Assembly (NCBI GenBank): GCA_012934845.2
Contig: WNNJ02003177.1
Coordinates: 28,489-92,488 of the forward strand
Direction: 5' to 3'
Source: Pomphorhynchus laevis
Lineage: Eukaryota > Acanthocephala > Palaeacanthocephala > Echinorhynchida > Pomphorhynchidae
DNA: 64,000 nucleotides
A program made the position numbers and the translations under genes. Below, one piece after another: positions 45,211 to 55,120 of this stretch; the first letter of the stretch is position 1; each line of letters starts with the position of its first letter. The notes under the pieces are model-generated. The model did not search any database. It was not told where the DNA came from and was given only the letters and a program-made list of their open reading frames with translations.

Positions 45211-45800
45211 TAACCCAGGTTATTATCTTTAATGTCACTATCGCAACTAAAATGAAACTTAAGAGATTAGCACTCTCTGCCTTATCCACCGTTTTGCAGT
45301 TTCAACAACCCCCTTCCTTCACAAGTCGAGTAAAATATCTGTGATTCACCACTACGGTGAACTGATCGGTTAAAACTGACCTCGATAGACTTAAACGTAT
45401 CCTGAAGAGAGCTAGGTGAGGCCTGAAAAAGGCCAATATATGTCATTGAAACTAAAAACTCAAGTACGCCATTGTGATACTAAAGATATCTCGGGATTAG
45501 TCTTCTTTACTGGAGGAAGTTTCGTAGATAAAAGAATAAGGTTTCTCAAGCTCTTCATTTCGAGATTACCGAACATGTCCGCTTCGACTGGAGTCTTAAG
45601 AGGTTAGAGACCCCGAATGTGCGGTAAGAAAGCGACGCTGGTGCTGCGAGGGACTCAGATCCCTATGAACCTAAGACCGAAAAGATGTTGAAGAAGTTGC
45701 AAGACGTATTGTTTGACAAATAGTAAAAAAGGTTATAATTTATTCTAGATCTAGCTTTTGTTTATTCTTTATCTAATGTTGTATTTTGTACTCCTATCTG
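45211..45800 (+). mobile_element. LINE copy E, ORF2 carboxy end, broken
   Basis: Matches full-LINE ORF2 from about KLKRLALSALS to the carboxy end (GTQIPMNLRPK near 45650), then the 3' part. Several in-frame stops (for example a TGA in the KYLGF region near 45342). Identical in almost all respects to the end of copy F, of which it is the duplicate. Confidence 0.88.
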
Positions 45801-46165
45801 CTTCTATAAAAGACAGAAACTTATGTTACAGCAAATGTTGATGTGTTGATATAAACCCATGTTGATATAAAAACGAAATAGTTGTAATTAATCGTCATTT
45901 GTTCACCTATTTTCATTTATTGACAATTTGATTTCGCGCCATTCTATATTACTATTCCGAATGTATGAACGCAGATTTTGGTTTATACAAATTATTGATA
46001 TAAATATCACAAAATGTGTTGCAAATATTTTAAACTTTGTTTTAAATGGAAGATATCAAAACACCATCATTCTCAGGTATGAAATTCGCTTTAAAGTAAA
46101 ATGTTTTATTAGTAACAACAAATGAATAAGAAACCGGCTTGCCTAAAGATTGCCTAACAATCTTA
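45800..46165. other. AT-rich spacer inside the duplication, no gene
   Basis: Unique to copies beta and gamma. Includes gatttcgcgccattctatat (near 45929), also found in the spectrin flanks. The 65-codon open frame at 45928-46125 is a chance frame repeated at 60057-60254. Confidence 0.5.
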
Positions 46166-47860
46166 TCCGATTGATTGTTTAAAACGCAATGATTCGTAGT
46201 TCTACAGCTACTCACCAGTTTCGTTTTAGCAATTTTGCAGCTCCTTAATATCAGACCGAAGCTTATTATTCCAGAATGCTAGTCTATACCAAATCAGCGA
46301 TAATGATATTGCTGTTTATTAATTAGCCATTTCTTTATTTTTTACTAATTTTATTAAATTGTTTGTAAACAAACTTTTATTTGCATCCTTGATTTTAAGA
46401 CCACCATATGTGCTGAATGATATTAAAAATTCGTCTAGAGTGTATTTGTCGTAGATCAATATTATAAGTATACACTCTCTATATTCGGATATACACTAGT
46501 GACTAAAGAGTCCACGTTTGCAAAAATGATTTTTCTAACTCTGACATGAATATAATTGCGTAAGTTGTGCACACGGCGTCCTATCGCAGTTATTCAATCT
46601 TAAATAAAGTTTATGTAGCCGTGTTCATGGATGTTGTAATATTATATAAAATACAAAGACTCTAGAATGAATTCTCGTTCATATTTTTGCCGTGTTTATT
46701 CTGAAGTGACATTTCTATTGCAATCATCCCTTCATTATTAGGTATCGATGATATAATGACTCAACTTCAAAGTTGCCCACGTAATGTTCGATGGTAAATT
46801 AATCTTGACTTGTTTAAATGCTTGCAAAAAAACGTAAAGTGTTTGAACAATGTGAAATAACTTTTATTTATCCACAATTAATTTGTGTGTGAGCATTTAT
46901 AAATGTATGGAAGGAATCGTGTTGAAATTAATTATAGACATTTCACAATATAACGATTTTGAACAAACAACGACAACATCAAATAGGTACAAAGAATCTC
47001 AATGATTCTAAATATAAAGATACTACCTTTTCGATGTTATTATTTAAACGATATGTATTCGGCATTTTTAGTTTTACGAACGATATAATTCACTAATTAA
47101 TAAATTTGCAAAACAATTGTTAATTTGATATCTAATTTATGTGCAAATAGAATTTATATAATTATAAAATAAATATTTGTCAGTTAGTTACATATTTTCA
47201 ATTTTAAATAGTTGATAATGATCCATTATTTATAAAGAATTATTAGAGCTAAATTGAAGAAAATAGGATTTTTTTTGATATTTTGCTAACTTCTGTCAGC
47301 TTCTATAGGAAATTTTCTATTGGTTAATTATCTGAGAAGAATCAAAAAAAGAAGATTTTTGTTGATTTTTCGCTTACTTCTGTTAGTATCTTCAGAAAAT
47401 TACTTTAGGTAATTTTCTGAAAATGCTAACAGAAATTAGCGAAATATAAAAAAATCCGATTTTCTTTGATCCAGCTCCAATAATTATTTATCAATAATGG
47501 ATCAGTACCAACTATTTAAAATTTTCAATTATTGCACATTTGATTTCGCGCAATTCTATATTACTACTCGAAATGAATTAGGCAAATTTTGTTCTACAAA
47601 TTATTGATTTAAAATCATACAATGTGTTTTAAATTTGTTAAACAGTTTAAAATTGAGGAAATCTAAATTATATTATTCGCAGGCTTGTTCCTACTTTGTG
47701 CTCATTGAAAAACTACAAATGCTGCTGTTTAGTGGGATAAACAGACCAGTAAAATTAAAGGCAATTATTTTAATTTTTTAACTGTTCACGTGTGAAATAT
47801 GCTGATATATATTCTTTATTAACACAAAGAGATAATAAAATATATAAATAAACTTATAAT
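46165..47860 (+). repeat. Shared block of copy beta: alpha-type sequence and spectrin flank
   Basis: 46165-47690 matches copy alpha (19475-21010). It includes the palindromic element at 47196-47530. 47690-47860 is the S4-type flank (gctgctgtttagtgggataa) that differs from copy alpha. No gene. Confidence 0.8.
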
Positions 47861-48748
47861 TCTTATATTCACAAGTATAGACAATTTCAGATCAACTATC
47901 AAAATTCGCAAAATACTGTTAATAAAGTTAGTCAAAAATTGGAAAATCTGTATCTAGTCTCAAAGGAACGAAATAATGCCATCCGCAACGAACAAAATCT
48001 ACATTTGCTTCAAGTAAAAACGTATGAATCTCAAGCATGGATGCGTAAAATGTTTCGAATAATATCTACTGATAATATCGGCCGTGATGAGCGAACCGCG
48101 GACAATCTTCTAAGAAAACACAGAGATGTTCAAAACGTAATATGGGCTCATAGTGTACAAATTGATAGGTTGTACCAAGAAGTCGAACAACTTGTAACAA
48201 ATGACGACAAGATTAAAGAATATGTTGAGCAACAAGTAACCAGTCTACAACACATGTTTAATGAACTGCTAAGTGCGTGTAGCTTGAAACAACGTATGCT
48301 TGAGGAATCTATACATCTGTTTCGTTCATTTCATGACGTGGACAACATTGAAGCATGGATCATTGACAAGCAGCGTCTTCTTTATTCACTTAAAATCGTT
48401 GCGACCAGTGATATTGAACACCTTGAAGTTATGAAACTTCGATTTAACTGCTTTGAGAAAGAATTATATTCGCGGAAAACAATGCTAGATTTAACTAATA
48501 ATTTAGCAAGGCAGTTAGTGTCTAAAGATCATCCTGTCATTCTACAAATACTCAATTCTCTAAATAATTTAAATCATAAATGGGAAGATCTACAAACGCT
48601 TGCTGATAGTAAACGTGATGAGTTACAGTCGACATTTAGAGTAAAAGCTTTCAACATTGTATGCGATGAAAATATAGGTCGGATGCAAGAAAAGGTAAAT
48701 ATATTTCAAACAAATCAGGATCTTAACCGTGACGCACAGCTCATCTAG
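47852..48748 (+). pseudogene. Beta-spectrin repeats 4-7 fragment, copy S4, long open frame
   Basis: The frame is open from about 47852 to TAG 48746-48748. Order: NSYIHKYRQFQINYQNSQNT, ENLYLVSKERNNAIRNEQNL, repeat 5 (ESQAWMRKMFRIIS ... IGRDERTADNLLRKHRDVQN), repeat 6 (HLFRSFHDVDNIEAWIIDKQ ... LARQLVSKDHPVILQILNSL) and the start of repeat 7 (VCDENIGRMQEKVNIF). It lacks a real start (the first in-frame ATG is internal), has no upstream or downstream spectrin exons and ends where homology to repeat 7 should continue. About three in five residues match the piece at 26 kb. Probably a pseudo-exon rather than a gene; identical in protein to copy S5. Confidence 0.85.
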
Positions 48749-48749
48749 A

Positions 48750-49190
48750 ATTTCATATGCTGCGCTGTTATAATAAATCAAAACCAATTTGTAATAATAT
48801 AAACTTGTTTTATTTGTTGAAGATGATAGTAGTTTGCTATCATCAATTTAACTGTATAATAAAAATTTCACTATTTCTATTCACAACAAATTATTCAAAT
48901 TACATGTGGTTTGTTAACACTTTATGCTCTTATTTACTAGTAAAATACAAATAAATTTATTTCTTTTGTCAAAATTTAAAATAAGTATAGCGGATGTTAT
49001 AATCCTTTTAACTATTTTTTAAATATTTACAATAAGGAGAGAGTGAAAAAAGATATTTATTTTAAAATTTTCGATTGAAGATGCGATCATCGGTAAAAAA
49101 ATTAAATGAATTATTTATAGAACGGAACCAAAGAAACGACAAATTATTCAAAAACGTTCACCTTTATATCAATATCTAAAGAATTACTCG
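48750..49190. repeat. Downstream flank of spectrin copy S4
   Basis: Diverged relative of 22330-22600, identical to the 62.9-63.3 kb flank. The first 60 bases still resemble frame-shifted spectrin repeat 7. No gene. Confidence 0.6.
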
Positions 49191-49350
49191 AGCTGGATAA
49201 AAGCAAAGTGAAATTTTTTTGATATTTCGCAAACTTCTGTTAGCATTTTCAGAAAATTACAATAAATACAAAATTACAGTAATTTTCTGAAGATGCGAAC
49301 AGAAGTTAGCGAAATATCGAAAACTTTCCTCTTTTCTGTGATTCAAATCC
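49191..49350. mobile_element. Short palindromic MITE-like element
   Basis: About 160 bp inverted repeat: arms with cttctgttagcattttcag and its inverse around an aataaatacaaaatta centre near 49265. Related to the inner half of the 335 bp palindromes. Repeated at 63317-63478. Confidence 0.65.
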
Positions 49351-49905
49351 AATAATTATTTATCAATAATGGATCATTGTCAACTATTTAAAATCTCAAT
49401 AGCTGATTTTTTCATCAAAATCTATTGTTTCTCAAAACGTAAGAGTTTCTTATGTTAAAGTTTTATCGAAAAACATGAAAACCTTCAAAGAAAAACAAAA
49501 TACCTGTACAAGAAAGTATCACAAAAAAATATTGTACAAACATATTTTAGTATAAGAAAATATGTGAAAATATTTTTTTAAATATTTGAAAAAATATTTG
49601 ATATCTTTTTTAATATAATAACAGTGTAATTTTCCAACATCTCAAATTTATTTATTAGCGTTTGTGACTTTCAAAAAAGATAATTTTTAATTAGTAAACA
49701 TGCGTGCATATTTTAATTTTTTATGTATCGATATGTTTTCCTAACAAATCGCATGATTTGTTAATGTAATGTTTATCTTTTTAATGAATGCATGCTTCTA
49801 TAATTGAATATATGGGTGATTGTTTCGTTTCACATTGGCTATATAAGTTTTACTATTTTATATTGTTTACAAATTTAAAATTTAACAAAATAAAATTAAA
49901 TAATT
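49350..49905. other. AT-rich end of the duplication, no gene
   Basis: No gene or further repeat recognised apart from its copy at 63480-64000. Confidence 0.55.
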
Positions 49906-49911
49906 ATCCAA

Positions 49912-50690
49912 TCAGCTAACTGAGTCTACGTCATTTATTATAATATAAACAAAACATAATAATGCTAAATCAAAATTTAACAATTAAAAAATAAAATAAA
50001 TAATTGTTATTAGATTTTTTATAATTTATCTAGAGTTAAAAAAATTGAAATTTAAAATAAAAGTCATTTTTATGAATTGGCAAATAAATAACAGACGTTG
50101 TAGAGGAATAAGGATTATAGGTCATCAGTAGGAACTGCTATGCTATCAGGTTTCGGCACCTAATTATTTTACCCAATATAGCAGCTAAGCAACATACATG
50201 CTAAGGACGTATTTCCTCCGATTTAATTTGATTATATAGTATCTTATTTTAATACCAAGTATATTACTTATTATTCATACATAAAAATATTTCGCTAAAG
50301 AGTTTAAATTTATTTTTTATATTATTGTGTTGTTTTATATATTTTACTATTTTCTGTTTGATGGTAATTTTATTGTAACCTAGTTGAAAATATGAATCTA
50401 TTAAACTATTTAAATGATTATGAATAAATGCATCGTTACAAATGTTTTCAATTTTTAAAATTTCATTATTTAATGTATTATATTTTATAATATATGGTAT
50501 GCATAAATGCTCACGCAAAAATATGTTTCTTGTAAATTTAAATATCTCATCTTTACAATATAAATTAAAAGTAGTTTTGATTGATGTTAATATAATGTCC
50601 ATAACTAGATATAAACCTTCTTTATCAATAATATTTGTGTTATTAAGAATGAGGCTACCTTGATAAATTTATTCGCTTGTTGAACTTATT
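49912..50690 (-). mobile_element. Naiad-type PLE, terminal unit and RT carboxy end
   Basis: Terminal unit at 49912-50260 (cagctaactgagtctacg ... gctatgctatcaggtttcgg), then on the minus strand the RT carboxy end, open at 50264-50602 (FKFTRNIFLREHLCIPYI). Cut near 50690, before the RT active site. Confidence 0.8.
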
Positions 50691-50779
50691 ATAAGGGAAC
50701 AATTAAAACGAATAGGGTGTTATTAAGAATAAGGCTACAAATGAGGCTAAAAATAATTAAATAATTTTTAATAATTACA

Positions 50780-51030
50780 GGTAATAAATAATTGTTATAT
50801 AATAATCTAGTTAAATCGAGTTAAATTTAGAATTGAAATTGGAAATAAGAGACAATTTTAATGAATCGACCAATAAATAGCGGACAATGTACTATAATAA
50901 AGATATGTGGTCATCAGAAATAATGCTGCTATGTTATCCTGTTTTGGTCCATATTCCTCCAAATAACATAGTAACAGGGAAAATACATGCAAATGACGTA
51001 TATCTTACATTTAAAATTTGTTTATCTAGA
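50780..51030. repeat. PLE terminal unit in front of the GIY-YIG frame (inverted relative to the 3' unit)
   Basis: Diverged but clear terminal unit: gtggtcatcag near 50910, ctgctatgttatcctgttttgg, then aaaatacatgcaaatgacgt. Relative to the coding strand it is the reverse complement of the unit after the PLE stop at 54.75-55.1 kb, so the element would have inverted ends. Confidence 0.65.
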
Positions 51031-51442
51031 GTATCATTTGTACGTAAGTACTAATGATTTCAATTTTAGATCTTTTAAATGTAACAGAAAAAATTGTATA
51101 GTTTGTGATGTTATAAATAATAATTGTATTGTAAGTAATACGACAAACGAATGTTTTTCATTAAATATTAATTATAATTGTAACTGCAATACCGCAGGTG
51201 TAATGTATCTTCTACAATGTACATGTGGATTGCAATATATAGGAAAAACATATCAAATGTTAAAAACTAGGTTTAGGTTACACATATATAATATACAGCA
51301 TAATAGTCAAACTATATTTCATAAACATATGAGATTAATAGGACATTATATTAAAAACTGTAAATTATTAATTTTGGAACATATTATCGAAGAAAACATA
51401 GCAATATTAAATCAAAAACTATTAGAAAAAGAAGATTTTTGA
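50987..51442 (+). mobile_element. GIY-YIG nuclease domain of a Naiad-type PLE
   Basis: 151-codon open frame. A Cys-rich lead (FKCNRKNCIVCDV and CNCNTA) precedes the nuclease core: GVMYLLQCTCG (GIY part), LQYIGKT (YIG part), then LKTRFRLHIYN with the conserved Arg, and EHIIEEN with a possible catalytic Glu. In ordinary Penelope elements this domain follows the RT; here it is followed by the linker that in other copies (2.1-0 kb, 14.4-15.4 kb) precedes the RT. That order is known for the Naiad/Chlamys group of PLEs. The nuclease would cut target DNA to prime reverse transcription. The start is uncertain because the frame opens inside the terminal unit. Confidence 0.8.
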
Positions 51443-52150
51443 ATTAAAACGCTAAATTCCATGTACACATTTGTGTTGAATGTAGTGGTACAAAGAATTG
51501 GCAGAAGTAGTATAATACATAATAAACAACCATATTATAATAATCCGATTAAACGCAAACGAAGAAGTCATAGTGACAAAACGAATAAGAAAAATAGAGT
51601 TAAAAATATTAAAAAAGATATGTATATAAATGAACAATTAGAAATATTAAAACAACTTTTAAGAGATAATAAGCTTAAAGATCTTTATGTAAATATAAGA
51701 AGTTTATCTAAAGATATCATATGTTCAATAAATCAAAAATAAATTAACGACAGTGAAAGGCTAAGTTGTATAACAGACAGTTATTGTAATACAAAATACT
51801 ATAATCGAACAATAAATGTTAATAATAACAATAGAAAATATACATTAACCATAACCTTCATTAATAAATGTATATATAACATAAATATAGGCGGACTTTT
51901 AAAAAATTCTAAAAGTAAAGAAATAATATGGTCAGATTTAAGTTACTATATTCTAAAATAAGGTATAAACTATTACCACCATTTGGACGAAAAATTTGTA
52001 ATTATAATAAAGAATTAATATCAATATGTAACGATAATATTATAAACATAATGGAAACAGAATGCAATAGTCAAAGTTTTAGTTTTGATAAAATGAATGA
52101 ACACATATGTACCCATAATCTAGAATTAATTGACAATTGTGAATTTCATT
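51443..52150 (+). mobile_element. PLE linker after GIY-YIG, broken
   Basis: Plus strand: basic stretch NNPIKRKRRSHSDKTNKK near 51540-51600, NEQLEILKQLLRDNKLKDLY near 51630-51690, SKDIICSINQK, and YKLLPPFGRKICNYNKELIS near 51965-52020. A few stops interrupt the frame. At about 52150 the copy switches to an inverted RT half. Confidence 0.75.
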
Positions 52151-52159
52151 ATTTTATGT

Positions 52160-53460
52160 ATTATATTTTATATTATATGGTATGCATGAATGCTCATGCA
52201 AAAATATGTTTCTTGTAAATTTAAATATGTCATCTTTACGATATAAATTAATAGTAGTTTTAGTTAATGTTAATTAAATGTTCATATCTAGATATACACC
52301 TTCTATATCATTAATATTGGTTTTGTTAAGAATAAAGCTTTCTGGGTAAATGTGCTCACTAATTGAATGAAAATTATTTGAATTAAATACACATATATCA
52401 TCAATGTATCGAAACATATATTTCATATATTTATATTGTTTAGATTTAGTTTTTTCACAGTTATGAACAAATTCATATTCTATAAAGCTTAAAAACAAGT
52501 AAGCTATAATTGGGCTACTATTACCACCCATTGGAACACCTTTTACTTGTCTAAATATTGATGTCCCTAACTTTTAAATAATTTTGATTTATCAAAATAT
52601 TTAAGGATTCTATTAATTCAAATTTTATCCATATATTTATATTTATTTGATGGTTTAATTTTTGTTAGATAGGCGTTATAATTATTTTAACATATATATG
52701 TATATCTTTTTCCGAATTTAAGATCAATTAAATGTACTAACGCTTCTATAATATCTAATAAATCTAGATTTGTATAAAGCGTACTAAAATCGTAAGTATT
52801 TGTATTTTGAAAATTTATTCCTTTTGTCTGTTCTAAAAATGCTTTTGTAGAATTAGTACTGAAATAGTGGTTTATACCAGCATTAATTTCGATTACCTTG
52901 CAATATTTTTTAAAGTGTGCTTTAATTACTTTAAGTATTTAATTCATATAGACAGAAAGTGGTTTTAATGTACATTTAAACGCACTACATATGAACCCAG
53001 CTTTAAATGAATTTTTATGTAATTTTGGATTCCAATATAATATACCTTTTTTATCCATTATAGAACAGTGACTTGTAATATTTGTTTCAAAACTCAACTC
53101 TCCACATTCATATGTTGGATTTACATTAAAATCATTAGAATTAACCTCTTTCACTAGTATATCATAATAAAGTTTTTACATATGAAGACAAAGTTATTAC
53201 TAGCTTTATCAATAGTTGTTATTATATAGTTATCCTTTAATTTAGTAAGTTCTTTATACATATCTTTATTAATTTTATCTTTCCTTTTATAATTGTTTGT
53301 TATTTTCATTTTATTTTTAAATCAAATATATAATCTTTCCGAACTATACAATCTATACAAATACAATCTACACAAACTATACAATTTATTCTGTTACATT
53401 TAAAAGATCTAAAATTAAAATCATTAGTACTTACGTATTTTTCCAAGCTGGTTGAGTACA
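52160..53460 (-). mobile_element. Naiad-type PLE, RT half, inverted, broken
   Basis: Minus strand from about 53455: a short piece of the GIY-YIG lead (STNDFNFRSFKCNR), a deletion, then NPTYECGELSFETNITSHCS, GILYWNPKLHKNSFKAGFIC near 53045-52985, YDFSTLYTNL (motif A region, near 52795), GGNSSPIIAYLFLSFIEYE (motif B, near 52530-52475), and YMFRYIDDICVFN (motif C, near 52425-52385). 52200-52900 is the inverted partner of 53860-54560. Broken by several frame breaks. Confidence 0.82.
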
Positions 53461-53479
53461 TCTAACTTTTAAGTCATAA

Positions 53480-53700
53480 TTGTTAACGTCGCGTTTTCGG
53501 TGTCGCCACCTAGTTTAGTTGACTCAGACTAAACTTAAATCTGGCCATGCAGCAGCATCTGAGAGGGAGCTGCCCTGCTTAAGGCGGTTGCAGGATTGAA
53601 CAAGATCTGTAAAGATCTACCACCTTCACTACACGCGCTAGGCGACCTAGCAATTGGCCATTACCTAGTCTCTTAAACGTGATCACGTAAAGCAGTTTTC
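53480..53700. other. Hairpin-rich, GC-richer island
   Basis: Composition differs sharply from the flanks. It contains consecutive short inverted repeats: ggtgtcgccacc near 53498, agtttagt/actaaact around 53510-53535, gcagc/gctgc around 53550-53572, agatct-gtaa-agatct near 53605-53620, ctagg-cga-cctag near 53638-53652, and the perfect palindrome acgtgatcacgt near 53678. No open frame and no tRNA-type A/B boxes. It could be a SINE or element end, or a structured RNA. Not identified. Confidence 0.45.
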
Positions 53701-53739
53701 ATTTTAAAGTGTAAACACCTCGTATGCAAAATTCTTCCT

Positions 53740-53855
53740 TTTTTAAATTAATAATTCATCAAACTTGTATGAAAATAAGAGAATAATAGTAAAGTCGTAA
53801 CCAATAATACATAGTTTCAGTATTTCTGACAAAGTTAGTGTAATAATATTTAGTT
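53740..53855. repeat. PLE-associated end sequence
   Basis: Matches 6770-6830 and 10640-10720 (aatagtaaagtcgtaacc, agtatttctgacaaag) and precedes an RT half, as the 6.8 kb copy precedes another PLE. Possibly a 5' end class of these elements. Confidence 0.45.
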
Positions 53856-53857
53856 AT

Positions 53858-54745
53858 TAAAAGAATTTTTAGAACAGACAAAAGGAATAAATTTTCAAAA
53901 TATAAATACATACGATTTTAGTACGCTTTATACAAATCTAGATTTAGTAGATATTAAAGAAGCGTTAGTAAAATTAATTAATCTTATATTAGGAAAAAGA
54001 TATACATATATATGTTATAATAATTATAACGCCTATCTAACAAAAATTAAACCATCAAATAAATATAAATATATGGATAAAATTGAATTAATAGAATCCT
54101 TAAATATTTTGATAAATCAAAATTTTTTAAAAGTAGAGACCTCTATATTTAGACAAGTAAAAGGTGTTTTAATGGGTGGTAATAGTAGCCCAATTATAGC
54201 TTACTTGTTTTTAAGCTTTATAGAATATGAATTTGTTCATAACTGTGTAAAAACTAAATCTAAACAATATAAATATATGAAATATATGTTTCGATACATT
54301 GATGATATATGTGTATTTAATTCTAATAATTTTTATTCAATTAGTGAGCACATTTATCCAGAAAGCTTTATTCTTAACAAAACCAATATTAATGATAAAG
54401 AAGGTGTATATCTAAATATGAACATTAAATTAACATTAACTAAAGCTACTATTAATTTATATCGTAAAGATGACATATTTAAATTTACAAGAAACATATT
54501 TTTGCATGAGCATTCATGCATACCATATAATATAAAATTCAATACATTAAATAATGAAATTTTAAGAATTGCAACAATATGTAATGATATTGGCTTTCTT
54601 CAAAATCATTAACATAATTTAATAGATACATATTTTAAACTAGGTTACTATAAAAATAACATCAAGCAGAAAATAGTAAAATATATAAATCAGCACAATA
54701 ATATAAAGAATAAATTTAAACTCTTAAGCGGCAAATTTTTGTGGA
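53858..54745 (+). mobile_element. Naiad-type PLE, RT half, best preserved copy
   Basis: Plus strand: KEFLEQTKGINFQNINTYDF and STLYTNLDLVDI (motif A, near 53915-53950), KIKPSNKYKYMD, RQVKGVLMGGNSSPIIAYLF (motif B, near 54150-54210), KYMFRYIDDICVFN (motif C, near 54278-54318), KDDIFKFTRNIFLHEHSC, and the end LSGKFLWMDNK followed by a stop near 54760. The long open part is 54073-54612. The amino part, linker and GIY-YIG are absent. It would copy RNA into DNA at a nick. At least one frame break remains. Confidence 0.85.
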
Positions 54746-55120
54746 TGGATAATAAATAATATACTTTGTATAAGAATAAGATACTAGATAGTTATTTCAG
54801 AGGAAATACATCATTAGCATGTATTTGGCCCCGCTGCTATGTTGGGTAGAGGAGTTAGGGGCAGAAACCTGATAGCATAGCAGTTCCTCCTGATGACCTC
54901 TAATTCATATTGTGATACAACGTCTGTTATTTATTAGTCAATTCATAAAAATGACTTTTTTAAATTTCATTTTTTAACTTGATTTAAATTATAGAAAATC
55001 TAAAAACAATTATTAATTTTATTATTTAATTATTAAATTTTGATTTAGCATTATTATGTTTTGTTAATTTTATAATTATATTAAATACGTAGACTCAGTT
55101 AGCTGATTTAATAAGCCATT
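54746..55120. repeat. PLE 3' terminal unit, reference copy
   Basis: Directly follows the RT stop: agttatttcagaggaaatac, a hairpin with arms aaatacat / atgtattt near 54800-54825, ggccccgctgctatg, gaaacctgatagcatagcag, ctcctgatgacctc, acaacgtctgttat, and an AT-rich end closing with cgtagactcagttagctg. All other terminal units in the window (3.0, 3.8, 4.5, 6.0, 6.4, 11-12, 39.2, 49.9, 50.8 kb) are copies of this or its inverse. Confidence 0.75.

Larger units (their letters stand above)
45211..49872 (+). repeat. Large direct duplication, copy beta (partner 59342-64000)
   Basis: Starts inside a LINE fragment (atctttaatgtcactatcg) and runs at least 4.66 kb in parallel with 59342-64000, offset about 14,128. 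By eye I counted only about fifteen differences, mostly single bases or 1-3 base indels. It contains LINE copy E, the 46.2-47.7 kb block, spectrin copy S4 and a short hairpin element. The partner is cut by the window end, so the full length is unknown. Confidence 0.95.

Noticed and set aside
45928-46125. Conserved 65-codon frame (also at 60057)
   Set aside because: Identity comes only from the recent duplication, and composition is AT-rich noise.
47852-48748. Copies S4 and S5 as a real small spectrin-like gene
   Set aside because: No start codon at a sensible place, no adjoining exons, a stop where repeat 7 should continue, and broken siblings with the same flanks. A recent pseudo-exon is simpler.
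53480-53700. tRNA or tRNA-derived SINE
   Set aside because: No cloverleaf and no convincing A and B boxes; a GGTTGCAGGATTGAAC stretch is not a B box.
54830-54950. Hammerhead ribozyme in the PLE terminal unit (CTGATGA core, gaaac and a GTC nearby)
   Set aside because: PLEs often carry hammerheads, and CTGATGA is perfect here. However, GAAA does not follow it in the right place (gatac is found instead). The bases before CTGATGA do not pair with those after GTC, and stem II does not form in any circular permutation I tried.
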